64,000 nucleotides of DNA from Ceratodon purpureus (Eukaryota > Streptophyta > Bryopsida > Pseudoditrichales > Ditrichaceae). The stretch spans positions 71,051,377 through 71,115,376 of the forward strand of contig CM026426.1 of the NCBI GenBank assembly GCA_014871385.1. The letters are read 5' to 3'. The position numbers were made by a program, and so were the translations under genes. Positions 1 through 10,140 of this stretch are shown here, one piece after another (position 1 is the first letter of the stretch; each line of letters opens with the position of its first letter). The notes under the pieces were generated by a model, which was given only the letters and a program-made list of their open reading frames with translations, had not been told where the DNA came from and made no database searches.

Positions 1-3000
1 CCGCTACTCGGATAGTGTTTCCGGAACATATCTCTTCGACTCTCTTCCCTGTTACGGTCAGGTGTTTCGTCCACAACCCCAACGTCTCGAAAAAGGATAC
101 TACCTCACAACTGACTTAGAACACTCTGGTCAGCAGGTCACACAGGCGACCACTCCCAATCCGTGAGACTACAACGACAAACCGATCCGGATCTGGGAGA
201 ACCAGGATCCGATTATCCCCAGGCGACTCGTGCCACGTTCCGAATCTCCCTCTCACAGAGTGCGGAACCTCTTCAGAAGTTCAGGGAGCCCGATCAAGTA
301 CCCCTCGATCCGCTTCAACCCTAGCGACAACTTATCCGCGTGAGGTTGGATTGGGGATGGAACAGTGAGGCTTCACTCCTACGACAATCCACTAAAACTT
401 TCCGCTCAATCCCATTACCATTCCGATTCGGGCCTCGTCACAACTCCCATCACCTTCCTATCCGAGCTACAGCGGAACTCTCATATCCTTCTCGGATCAT
501 TCACACTTAACTGGAAACCACGCACAGTACTTGTAAAACACGAATACTTTACTGATAAGGAATATAGGGAGAAAACATGCAAAACGAAGACCCGGACTGC
601 ATCGCCTCCCCCGTTTAAATAAGCAGGGGCTTCCACAAAAGCGGCGGCGCCAAAAGTTCAATTAAAAACCCTAATTCCTAATTATCTACCTAGAATCCTA
701 CTTTACGGTTAAATCGGATCTCCTCTGATCCGAAATCTACTCCTATAAATCCGGAAAGTGACGGACAGTTCTAGTGCGAGGAATCTATCCCGTCTTCGTC
801 TTCTTGTGGCTCTCTTGCTCTCGGTCCTTCTCCTTTGACCGGGTCATCCGGGGCTCGGATCCTCCTGCCTTTGGTGCCCGCTCCGCCTGACGCCTAGCGC
901 TCCGTTCCTCCTTCGACTCCTTTGACTTAGTCTCCAAGGAAAGCCGGGTAACGACCCACGTCTTTGGAGACTTGGGAGACTGGGGCAACATCCTCGGGGG
1001 AGGGGTTCCGGATGTCGGGGTCCGAGTCTCATTTCCGCCTATCCCTACCGGGGAGCTAACGTGAGTACCCGAGTCGGACCCGGAAATTGTAATTGGCTCC
1101 TTCTCCTCTGGTTCCTTCCTCTTCCTCAAAATCATCCGAGCACCGGAAGAGTCAGCGGGAGATTCCACCACGGGCGTCCCGGTTGGTGTAGGAGTCACAG
1201 TCCTGGTCTGGGCTGTGGGTGAAGGGGTGAGTGCCCCCTCCTGAGTCACTCGGGTACGTCCGGTAGGTGAAATAGATCTCCTCGATACCGCTCCGGCCAC
1301 CTCCCCTTGGTGAACCGGAATAATCACCGACAAACCTAGCGCTGGGGGAACAACCGGGTCACTTCTTCCGTAACCGTCTGCTCCTCGGATCACCTAACAG
1401 TGACTGTAGTCCGCGTCACCTCTGCTTGTCCGGTGGGAAACGTGCAGCCTTGCTGAGCCGTACTGGCTCTGGGTAATGCCTCCTTCGACTGAACTTCCCA
1501 GATCAGGTCCGCGATCGTCCGAGCCGGTGCGAAGATGTCCAAGTCAACAGCCATTTTCTCCTCAAACCGGAGATTGCGCTCCGTTGGGGTCCTGAACTCC
1601 GCACCGCGAGATTCCCCTACCACGGTCCGAGAGGGAGATCTGGGAAGTCTGGTTCTGACGCTGGGACTTCTGACTTTCCGATTGAGCAACTTCCGAATCA
1701 GCTTCAGGATCTTGTTCATCGAGTGCTCGCATTTAGAAAGGATCGTGATAATCCTCTGCCTATTCTCCGATTCAGCCGGCTGCAATACATTCTCGTCGAA
1801 CAACCTGGCCTTGTTGACTACATCACCCGGGACTCCTTCCAACTTCCGGATCTCACCCAAAGTCTTCTCCTGCTCAGCATGGAACTTACGCATCTCCTCG
1901 CACTTCGTCGCCAGTTCCGAGGTAAGTTCCTTAAGCTGAAACTCTAGTTGCTTCTTCTCGCTCCGAAGCTTCGGGGCGTCCTTCAAAAGCTCCACCTCTC
2001 GGATCACCTCTTCCGGTAAACAGCCCCCTAGCAATGTGCAGACTCTCTGGAACATCGTCTCAATTCAATCGTAAGAGGCCTGCGCCCGATGAGTTTCTTC
2101 CCTGAGTGCCCGGAACATGTCAACTGGAATCCTCGCTCGGAACTGACCTCCTTCCGTGCCGTATCATCTCGGGCCGTGGAGGGCTCCGCGTGCTGCGATG
2201 CACTGCGTTCCGATCGCGACTTAGAATGGGCCTTCGTAGCGCTGGGATTTGGAAGGGTCACCGTATCATCTTCCCCTTCCGTGGACGCCGTATCTGAGCT
2301 GTCCCCGTGAGCTCCGACATCAAACTCTGCCGAAACCTCCTGAAAGGTGAGGAGATTCTTCGCAATCGTATACCTCTCTTCCTCCTTATCCATCAGCAGG
2401 CTATTGGAATGGTAGAGGTGGTAGAGAAAAGGGGTGATTGGGGTCGGCTTCTTTTCGATCGCGGGTACCAACTTCTGCACGGTTTCCGCTATGAGTGCAG
2501 CCCAATTTACCGGACGCTGCTACGTGTACGCTCCGAAGATGGTGTTCCTGACCGTGATGGTGACCTGTTCCGGTTTCAACGGATACAGGATCGGAATGAG
2601 GAAGGCTAGGACCTGTCTCTGTCTTCTATCCTTGGAGGCGTCTATCACATATCCATTGTTCTTATGGATCTTCCCGTGAAACCTATCCTGCACGTACTTA
2701 TCCGTTTGGGTTGCCCAAAGGTGTCCGTTCTGTTCGAAGTTGTAAGTTTCCGCCCACCGTTCCGCACTCCACAGAGTGGGCTTGCCCCGGATCGTATTGT
2801 CCCACCTATTGTCTGGCCCCTCGAGGATTTTTGTCACCATCGCCTCATCCTTCAGCAACCAAGGTCGCGACAGCAAACCCTGGCACCTCATCCGGGTGAG
2901 ATCGTCAATCAACTCATTCATCTTCGTCTCTCTCAGTGGAGCGGCGGGGCTGAGAATTCTACACTGAACGGGCAACATCGCTACGTCTCACTTCTCTCCC

Positions 3001-3499
3001 TTTGCGATCCGACAGCAAGAAACCCAGCAATCCAACTGCCAGTGAATCGGAAAAGACAAAACACCTCACCGCTCTTTCACTCTCTACTCCCAGTCCGCAA
3101 AAAGGAACTCCAAACCCTAACACTCCCACCTATGTACCCAGAGCACCATAAAGGCTGCGGCGGCGCGTAATTGCAGCCGCCACCGTACCGAGCTTGACAT
3201 TATCCAAGTCATGATGACTTCCGCGTCGTTTCGGATCCCAAACGCAGTTACGGTAACAGTCAGTTCTCGGATCGTCAACTCGTTCCGAGTTTTCTCTTCT
3301 GAGTTCCGGGATAAAGGTTCCGAGAATACTTCCTGCGTTAACTGTTTTAAGGTTTCTGGAGTATCCGGTTTGTGTTAACTCTTAATGTGGCTAGTGTCTA
3401 GCTAGTTTTTACCTAATTAACCAAAAAAATGAAAAATTAATGGAATACTAACTCCGGATTGGGCTCTTCCGGTTTATTCTGAGTTTCTCGGATCCCGCA
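1..3499 (-). repeat. 3' long terminal repeat (partial; very long, coding)
   Basis: On the minus strand the LTR starts with TGCGGGATCC at 3499, just after a purine-rich tract (GAAAATGGGG, 3512-3503) and about 35 bases past the integrase stop. It is an inverted homologue of the solo LTR at 6195-8558. Position 1 corresponds to about 8413 there, so roughly 145 bases of this LTR lie outside the window and its full length would be about 3.6 kb. Compared with the solo copy it keeps about 1.3 kb of extra coding sequence (about 2,390 down to 1,130) that the solo copy has lost. The TATA box seen in the solo copy is degraded here (near 3,130). Confidence 0.8.
785..2978 (-). pseudogene. LTR-borne accessory ORF, broken into four frames
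   Basis: Successive minus-strand segments (2978-2520, 2480-2028, 2055-1390, 1393-785) look like one former protein of roughly 700 residues. The first two share a frame and are separated only by a stop near 2520; the others need frameshifts. The first part has the pattern LKPEQVTITVRNTIF followed by a helical region and matches the ORF at 6719-7315. It loosely resembles the 'putative plant transposon protein' domain found in Athila-like elements; this is recognition by eye. The middle is low-complexity Ser/Thr/Asp. The 2055-1390 part has a heptad-like coiled coil (ELLKDAPKLRSEKKQLEFQL). The end is a basic tail rich in Pro, Thr, Arg and Lys. Lying inside an LTR, it would be present twice in an intact element. 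Function unknown. Confidence 0.55.
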
Positions 3500-3535
3500 T
3501 TACCCCATTTTCAAATGTGAGAGTCCCCGCGAACA

Positions 3536-4869
3536 CTATTCTTCTTCCTCCCCTTCCAGGTCGTCGCTTTCCTCCGAATCTGTGAAATCTTCAGGGTTGT
3601 AATTTTTCACCCGGGATCCGTTCAACCGGGTTTCTAAGCTATTTCCCTGGAGATCTTCCAGTTGTAGGGATCCGTTCTCGAAGATCCGCGTGACTCGGTA
3701 TGGTCCCATCCATCTCGTGTGTAACTTCCCCGGAAACTTTTGGTAGCGATTATCATATAGGAGCACCAGGCTTCCTTCCTTCACCTTGTTATCCCTGGGA
3801 GATCTCTTGTCGTAGATCTCCTTCCGTTTTGCTTGGACATCTACAGCTTGCTGGAGCGCGCTCCATCTGACCTCCTCCAGATCCTGTAAGGCTTCAATCC
3901 GGTATCCCGGATCCTCGACTCTAGTCCCGTTCCGGCCAGCCATAACTCGTAACGTTTCGACCTCAGGCTCCACTCCGTGTACTGCGGATTGTCCAAAGAC
4001 TAGAAAGAATGGACTCTTACCCATGGTCTTCTTCTCACTGGTGTTGTAGGCGTGTACCGCTGAAGGCAGCTTCCGATCCCAATCCGTCTTGTGAGCTGAG
4101 ACCATCTTGTTCAGAATCTTTCCGACGATGCCATTGGCTCGTTCCGTTAATCCATTCGCTTTCGGATTGTACGGTGTCGTCTTCCGGTGCTTGATGAGAT
4201 ATCGTTCTGTGATATTGATGATGACGTCATTTAGGAAATGTTTTCCCCAGTCACTCACCAATTCTAACGGATGTCCAAACCTCATCATTATTTCCTCAAA
4301 GAGGAATGTGGCTGCGGCTGCAGCGTCGTTCTTAGCGGTCGCTCGGGCTTCCACCCATCTTGTGGCATAGTTTGTAACCAGGATAATATATCTCCTCTTC
4401 CGGGCCGTGACCGGATTAATTGGCCCAATAAAATCTATCCCCCACTTTTCAAATGGAGCCAAGGGAATGATGGTGTGAGTGGCCAGTGATTACGGAACGA
4501 AGGTGCTCCTGTTCTTTAACACTGGTCACACTGCCCTACAAATTCCTTCACATCTCGGGTGAAATAAGGCCACCAATATCCAGCTGATCGGATCCGATTG
4601 ATGGTCGTTACCGAGGCGAAATGGCCGCCTGAAGGTGCGGCGTGTAAGGCTCTCATGACCTGCCTTCTTTCGGACTCCTCTAGGCATCTCCGTAATACAT
4701 CATCTCGTCCCATCCGGAAAAGTACTCCTCGGATCAGTGTGAAAGGAGCTACTGTATTTTGAAACACCATCTTCTCCTCCCGCGTAAATCCCTCCGGGTA
4801 CCTCCGTTGTCTTAAATACTGGATAATCTCCGAATAATTGGATTCTTCCGTTCTGGAAATGTGAAACAC
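3536..4869 (-). pseudogene. Integrase region of the gypsy element
   Basis: The 4869-4516 segment carries the HHCC zinc-binding N-terminal domain (LHAAPSGGHF through GQCDQC). A stop codon follows the last Cys, and a frameshift leads into 4462-3536. That segment holds the catalytic core: the first Asp in GIDFIGP, the second in VSDWGKHF and the Glu in GLTERANG, so the DDE triad is intact. After the core come about 150 residues of C-terminal domain with a GPYRVTRIFENGSLQL block typical of gypsy integrases and an acidic end. In an intact element this protein would insert the cDNA. Here the stop and frameshift between the zinc domain and the core make it non-functional as one protein. Confidence 0.85.
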
Positions 4870-6155
4870 ATCCGCTTCTTCCGCGAACTCGTCAGGAAAG
4901 GGGCAGTGATATCGAAAACAGCCTCCGGACCACGCATCCTTGACAAATAGTCAGCGTTGGCGTTAGCTTTACCCGGTTTTACTTCTACCTCGTAGTTGAA
5001 CTCTTGAAGCAGCAAGATCCATCTTGCAATACGCCTTGAGAGATCCGGTTTGTTCACCAAATACTTTAGGGAGTCATGATCCGTGTGGAACACGATCTTG
5101 TATCCGAGAAGGTAGTGTCGGAACTTCTTGCAGGCATATACTACCGCCAAGGCTTCTTGTTCCGTGGTAGTGTATTTCCGCTCCGCTAGACTCATCTGTC
5201 TGCTGGCGTAATAGATTGGATGCTCCTTCCGATCTTCCCCCTGCTGCCACAAAATCGCCCCCAGGCACCACGCGGAAGCGTCGATGGTCACATTGAATTC
5301 CGTCGACCAATCCGGTGCCGATAGGATCGAAGCGGTGGTCAAGGCTTTCTTCAGCTCCTCGAATGCCTATTGTCTCCGTTTCGTCCACAAAAACTCTTCT
5401 TCCTTCTTCAATAGTTCCGTTAATGGGGCTGCTAATTTGGCATACGCAATAATAAACCTCCTATAGTAACCGACGCATCCTAGGAATCCTCGGACTTCTC
5501 GGACATTGGTAGGAGATACTAGAATAAGGATAGCTCGTACCTTATCCGAATCGACCTCCAACCCGTTCCGACTTACGATGTGTCCGAGAAGAATCTCGGA
5601 AATCATCCCCATAAAACATTTTCCGGGATGTAGCTTCAGTCCGGTTTCTCTACACCTCCGGAAGGTTTTCCGGAGGTACTGTAGATGCTCCTTCCACTTA
5701 CTAAAGACCGCAAAGTCATCAATGAAGACTTCTAAGAAATGTCTCAAGAAATCTCGGAAGATATCCACCATCAGCCTTTGGAATGTTTCGGGGGCATTAC
5801 ATAATCCGAAGGGCATTCTGTTGAAGGTGAATGTCCCCCATTCTGTGGTGAAGGTCGTTTTCAGTTGATCTTCCTCCTGGATCGACACCTGGTTGTAACC
5901 GGAAAATCCGTCAAGAAAGCTGTAGCACTCCGACCCCGCCACGTGATCGAGGATAATGTCCGTAAAAGGTAGCGGAATGTAATCCTTCTTCGTAGCCGCA
6001 TTTAGTTTCGGAAAATCTTGACAAACTCGGATCTTGACTTTCCCATCCGAGCCAACTTTCTTCGGAACGACGACTATGGGTGATACCCACTCGGAGTTAT
6101 TCACCGGATAGATGAATCCGGCTTTCAGGATGCTATCGATCTCCTCCTTCACCAT
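4812..6155 (-). pseudogene. Reverse transcriptase (3' part) and RNase H of the gypsy element
   Basis: The 6155-5367 segment begins in the RT fingers (LKAGFIYPVNNSEWVSPIVV), continues through PFGLCNAPETFQRLM and holds the active site FIDDFAVFS, an FxDD form of the YxDD motif. The 5342-4812 segment, in another frame, holds RNase H: TIDASAWCLGAILWQQ, YTTTEQEALAVVYACKKF, FHTDHDSLKYL and ADYLSRM, with the expected D-E-D-D residues. The frame changes at about 5,350 and again into the integrase region. The missing N-terminal part of RT lies at 8559-8944, on the far side of the nested solo LTR. Confidence 0.88.
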
Positions 6156-6189
6156 CAGAGAATACTTCGGGTTGAGTCTGTACTAACGT

Positions 6190-6194
6190 TGCCT
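6190..6194. repeat. Target-site duplication TGCCT (left)
   Basis: TGCCT directly precedes the TG start of the nested LTR at 6195 and recurs at 8559-8563 directly after its CA end. Five-base duplications are typical of LTR retrotransposon integration. Confidence 0.85.
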
Positions 6195-6560
6195 TGTGGG
6201 ATCCCAGAAACTCAGAATAAACCGGAAGAGCCTCATCCGGAGTTAGTATTCCATTAATTTTTCATTTTTTTGGTTAATTAGGTAAAAACTAGCTAGACAC
6301 TAGCTGCATTGGGAGTTAACGCAAACCGGATACTCCAGAAACCTAAAAAACAGTTAACGCAGGAAGTATTCTCGGAACCTTGATTTCGGAAACTCGGAAG
6401 AGAAAATACGGAACGGGTTGACGATCCCAGAATTGACCGTTACCGTAACCGCGTCTAGGATCCGAAACGACGCGGAAGTCATCATGACTCGGATAGGCGT
6501 CTAGCTCGGTACGGTGGCGGCTGCAATTACGGGCCGCCGCAGCGTTTATGATGCCCGGGG

Positions 6561-6568
6561 TATATAAG
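6561..6568 (+). promoter_or_regulatory. TATA box of the solo LTR promoter
   Basis: TATATAAG lies about 150 bases upstream of the first ORF of the LTR (6719), in the position expected for the LTR promoter. The matching site in the inverted 3' LTR (near 3,130) is mutated. Confidence 0.5.
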
Positions 6569-6718
6569 CGAGGGTGTTAGGGTTTGGAGTTCCTTTTTGC
6601 GGACTGGGAGTAAGGAGTGAAAGAGTGGTGAGGTGTTTTGTCTTTCCCGATTCACTGGCAGTTGGATTGCCGGGTTTCTTGCTGTCGGATCGCAAAGGAA
6701 GAGAAGTGAGACGTAGAA

Positions 6719-7315
6719 ATGGCGCACGTCCAGTGTAGAGCTCTTTGTCCCGGCACTTTGGTGAAAGAGTCGGAGATGGAAGAATTGATTGCCGATCTCA
6801 CCCGGATGAGGTGCCAGGGTTTGCTGTCACGGCCGTGGTTGCTGAAGAATGAGGCGATGGTGAGGGAGGTCCTGGACGGACCGGACAATAGGTGGGACAA
6901 TACGATCCGGGGCAAGCCCACGCTGTGGAGTGCGGAACAGTGGGCAGAAACTTACGACTTCGAGCAAAACGGGCTCCTTTGGGCAACCCAAACAGATAGA
7001 TACGTGGAGGATAGGTTTCACGGGAAGATCCATAAGAATAATGGATACAAGATAGACGCCTGCAAGGATAGGAGGCCGAGACAGGTCTTAGCCTTCCTCG
7101 TTCTGATACTGTATCCGCTGAAACCGGAACAGGTCACCATTACGGTCGGAAACACCATCTTCAGAGCGTACACGGGGGAACGTCTGGTGAATTGGGCCGC
7201 GCTCATGGCAGAAGTCGTGCAGAAGATGGTGCCATCGATCGGAAAGAAGCCGACCCCTATTGCCCCTTTCCTCTATCACCTTTACCACGCGTATAGTTTG
7301 GTAGGAGAGTTTTGA
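6719..7315 (+). CDS. LTR-borne ORF of unknown function (198 aa, truncated)
   Basis: This is an open frame inside the solo LTR starting at a good ATG (MAHVQCRALCPG). It is colinear with the minus-strand frames 2978-2520 and 2480-2300 of the 3' LTR but has no internal stop. It ends at FLYHLYHAYSLVGEF, exactly where about 1.3 kb present in the longer LTR has been deleted, so the natural protein was longer. The segment ILYPLKPEQVTITVGNTIFR and the following helical stretch are its best-conserved part. It is the same family as the 'putative plant transposon protein' type domain only by general pattern. It probably has no function in this solo copy. Confidence 0.45.
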   Translation: MAHVQCRALCPGTLVKESEMEELIADLTRMRCQGLLSRPWLLKNEAMVREVLDGPDNRWDNTIRGKPTLWSAEQWAETYDFEQNGLLWATQTDRYVEDRFHGKIHKNNGYKIDACKDRRPRQVLAFLVLILYPLKPEQVTITVGNTIFRAYTGERLVNWAALMAEVVQKMVPSIGKKPTPIAPFLYHLYHAYSLVGEF

Positions 7316-7656
7316 GGAAGAGGAAGGATCCGGCAGGGAAGGGCCCCATTACGATTTACAGGTCCGACTCGGTAACCTTTGCAAGCTCTCCGGTTGGGAC
7401 AGCCGGAACTGGGACTCGGACCCCTACGACAGGAACCCCTCCCGCGCATATGTTGCCGAAGTCCCCCAATTCTCCCAAGAACCGAATCGTTACCTGGCTG
7501 TCCTTGGAGGCCCAGGCGAAGGAGTCAAAGGCGGAACGGAGTGCGAGGCGCCAGGCGGAGCGGGCAGCAACAGCAGGAGGATCGGAGCCACGGATGACCA
7601 CGTCGAAGGAGAAAGACCGCGAGCAGGAGAGCCACAAGAAGACAAAGATGGGGTAG
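7312..7656 (+). pseudogene. C-terminal tail of the LTR-borne ORF
   Basis: These 114 residues (MRKRKDPAGKG to the basic end HKKTKMG) match the end of the 1393-785 frame on the other strand. They follow the deletion junction at about 7,315. The frame overlaps the stop of the preceding ORF by four bases, so the deletion shifted the frame. The sequence is basic and rich in Arg, Lys, Ser and Thr, and looks like a disordered nucleic-acid-binding tail. It is not a gene of its own. Confidence 0.4.
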
Positions 7657-8125
7657 ATTCCTCTCGCTGCAACTGGCCGTCACTTTCCGGATTTATAGGA
7701 GTAGATTTCGGATCGGGAGATCCGATTTAGTCGTAAAGTAGGATTCTAGGTAGATAACTAGGGATTAGGGTTTTTGATTGAACTGCCGACGCCGCCGCTT
7801 TTGTGAAAGCCCCTGCTTACTTAAACGGGGAAGGCGATGCAGTCCGGGTCTTCGTTTTGCATGTTTTCTCCCTATATTCCTTATCAGTAAAGTATTCGTG
7901 TTTTGCAAGTACTGTGCGTGGTTTCCCGCTAAGTGTGAATGATCCGGGAAGGATATGAGAGTTCCGCTGTAGCTCGGATAGGAAGGTGATGGGAGTTGTG
8001 ACGAGACCCGAACCGGAAAGGTAATGGGATTGAGCGGAAAGTTTTAGTGGATTGTCGTAGGAGTGAAGCCTCACTGTTCCGTCCCCAACCCAACCTCACG
8101 CGGAATAGCCGTCGCTAGGGTCGAA

Positions 8126-8275
8126 GCGGGGAAAGTTCATTTGTGAGCGGAGAGCGTAGAGCGGAGAGCGGAGAGCACAGAATGGAGAGCACAAATATCA
8201 CAAGTAGCCAAATTTTCAAAATCAAAGTAGACCCTATAACCGTGGAAAATTACTAAATTAAAATTTGATTCTGCT
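8126..8275. repeat. GAGCGG-rich dispersed repeat, copy 1
   Basis: About 150 bases from GGGAAAGTTC through GAGCGGAGAGCGTAGAGCGG to TTGATTCTG match 12,070-12,222 at most positions. It replaces about 165 bases that are present in the longer LTR copy (about 136-320). There are no obvious inverted ends. It may be a fragment or non-autonomous derivative of another element. Confidence 0.55.
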
Positions 8276-8558
8276 GGCCAGAGTATTCTAGGACACTTGT
8301 GAGACGGTAACTGTTCCGAGACGTTGGGATTTGTGGACGAAACACCTGATGAGAGAGAGAAAGAGAGAGAGAGATAGTTAAGGAGTTACGTTCCGAAGAC
8401 ACTATCTGAGCAGCGGCAAGGCTCGGAACAATTAGAAGTAACTACTTGGTGAAACACTATTGAATCCCTGGACGATACTCAGAACCTAGTAACAATACGG
8501 AAGTTTACGCTCAATAAGAGTGCTATCCGGATGTTAGTTGCGTTTTCGTGTTCCGACA

Positions 8559-8944
8559 TGCCTGACCGGAACGGATCCGTCAACCAAGTCAATGTGATGC
8601 TGGCCTAGTTCCGGAGGTATCCCCTTAAGGTCGAATGGTGACCAAGCGAATACATCTAGGTATTCCCCCCTTTGCTCCTTGCTCATGCTTCGCCCTAATA
8701 GAAATGTCTTTCCGGGGGCTACTTCCACCTTCTCATAATCGGATGGTTTCACAATGTTCTTGACTCGTTCCGATTCCTGTTCCTCCCCCTGATCCGTCCA
8801 TGCGCTCCACACCCGTACAGGGGTGTCTGGATCGAGAATCATAGCGGGTAGATTCCCTTCCTCTACCTGCTGTCGGAACCATTCGGCCGAGAGTGGAACA
8901 CTCCCCTCTCCCAGAGAGCGATCCCCCAGCACCGGGAACTTCAC
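8559..8944 (-). pseudogene. Protease-RT linker and N-terminus of RT, separated by the solo LTR
   Basis: The minus-strand frame contains YLDVFAWSPFDLKGIPPELG followed by a basic segment PVR, the usual approach to the RT domain of plant gypsy elements. It is cut by the solo LTR at 8558, and its continuation is at 6189 and below. The upstream frame reaches toward the protease ORF with a frame change near 8,950-9,050. A single stop codon (TAG, probably from CAG) lies just after the junction on the far side. Confidence 0.8.
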
Positions 8945-9052
8945 GCGATCCGGTCCTGGTTGGGGTTGCTCGATGATCGGATTATGAAATCGGAAGTCAT
9001 CCTCGGTAACTTCCGAGAACTCATTTACGAAGTAACTAAATACCTCGCTATC

Positions 9053-9994
9053 CTATTCTCCCGAATCGGACCAATCCGACGTATAACCATCCGAGCCGCT
9101 GGTTTCTCCAAGATATCCCTCCATCTTCCACGGAATCCGCTGATTGGTCTTACCGAGCACAAATTCCTTGGCTCTCCAAGCAACGAGGACTCTTGCCATG
9201 TATAGCCAGGGTCTTCCTAACAGCATCGGAAAGGGACGGCCGGCAATATCTCGGATTATCACATAATTCAAGAGGTAGGTTACCTCCCCGATCGTAGTCG
9301 GAACTTGGGACAGTCTTCCCACGGGTTTAACCCTAGACTGATCCGCCATTCGTAACACTTGATCGGTAGATTCGAATGAGGTGTATCCGAGCTCAAAGGC
9401 CCTATCTTCCAGCATCAGGTTTACACCGGATCCACCGTCTACCGGAACCTTTGGGATAGCGCATCCTTCCACTAGCACTGTCAGTTCCGGTGCCCCGTGA
9501 TCCTCAACCTGTAAGAAATTAGTAGCCACAGACGGAAGTTTCACCCCTCGGCGCCTCCATTTAGTCCAGGCCTCTCGGATCACCTTCTGGTAATTCACAT
9601 TGTCATGGAGCAACTGTCCAATCGTGACATTTGCTTTGAGGGACTTGATATCCCCAAGAATATCATACTCATCCACCCTCGGATCGGAAGGAATAATCAC
9701 CGGGATGTCATCAAACCGGACAGAGGGCTTGGTGATCTTCCGATCATGAGGATCCGAGAGCTCCTTCCGAACTTCCTCGCTGATATCTTCTGGCAGATTT
9801 CCTCTTTCCACCCCATTTTCCGCTCTTGGACGGTCGTCTTCTTCTGGTAAAGCTCGGGTTACCGTGGGAGGATCGGATCCCGAATCCGAATCCACTCTCC
9901 TGGATCTCACTCTTCTTCTGGTTTTCCGGGGCTTCGGAAGCTCCGGTTCTTGGGCACGTTCTCTAGCGGAACTACGGGTTGCTACTCTGTGCAC
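9053..9994 (-). pseudogene. Retroviral-type aspartic protease region
   Basis: The active-site motif is PVDGGSGVNLM, the D-G-G variant usual in plant gypsy proteases. Downstream is the flap and helix pattern ending in FPMLLGRPWLYMARVLVAW, a hallmark of these proteases. The N-terminal 110 residues are basic and then acidic and low in complexity, a gag-protease linker. The frame differs from gag, so either a programmed or a degenerative frameshift separates them. A linker with SDGYTSDWSDSGE closes the ORF before the RT approach. Confidence 0.82.
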
Positions 9995-10140
9995 TGGTAC
10001 TTCCGCGCCCTCCTATAGTTCCGTCGTGCACCGTCATTTATCCGGATTCTCTATTCCACCCGAGTGACCATAGTTAAGTCCAGTCATCTCTCTCGGAGGA
10101 ACCTCCACCTGTTTAAAAATCGAACGGGGTTGTGCCGGCT

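Larger units (their letters stand above)
6195..8558 (+). mobile_element. Solo LTR nested inside the RT gene of the same family
   Basis: The unit starts TGTGGGATCC and ends GTTCCGACA, so it has TG...CA ends, and it is flanked by the duplication TGCCT. It is homologous in inverted orientation to the 3' LTR at 1-3499, and its last bases match the end of the 5' LTR remnant at 11,804. There is no internal region, so it is a solo LTR left by recombination. Relative to the longer LTR it lacks about 1.3 kb near 7,315, and about 150 bases of unrelated GAGCGG-repeat sequence occupy 8126-8275. Removing it brings the two RT halves together in frame with one nonsense codon, which confirms the borders. Confidence 0.88.

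Noticed and set aside
6193-8541. Alternative insertion borders using the duplication GTTGC
   Set aside because: GTTGC also repeats at 6188-6192 and 8537-8541, but it would leave the element without TG...CA ends and would break the RT frame. TGCCT fits both criteria.
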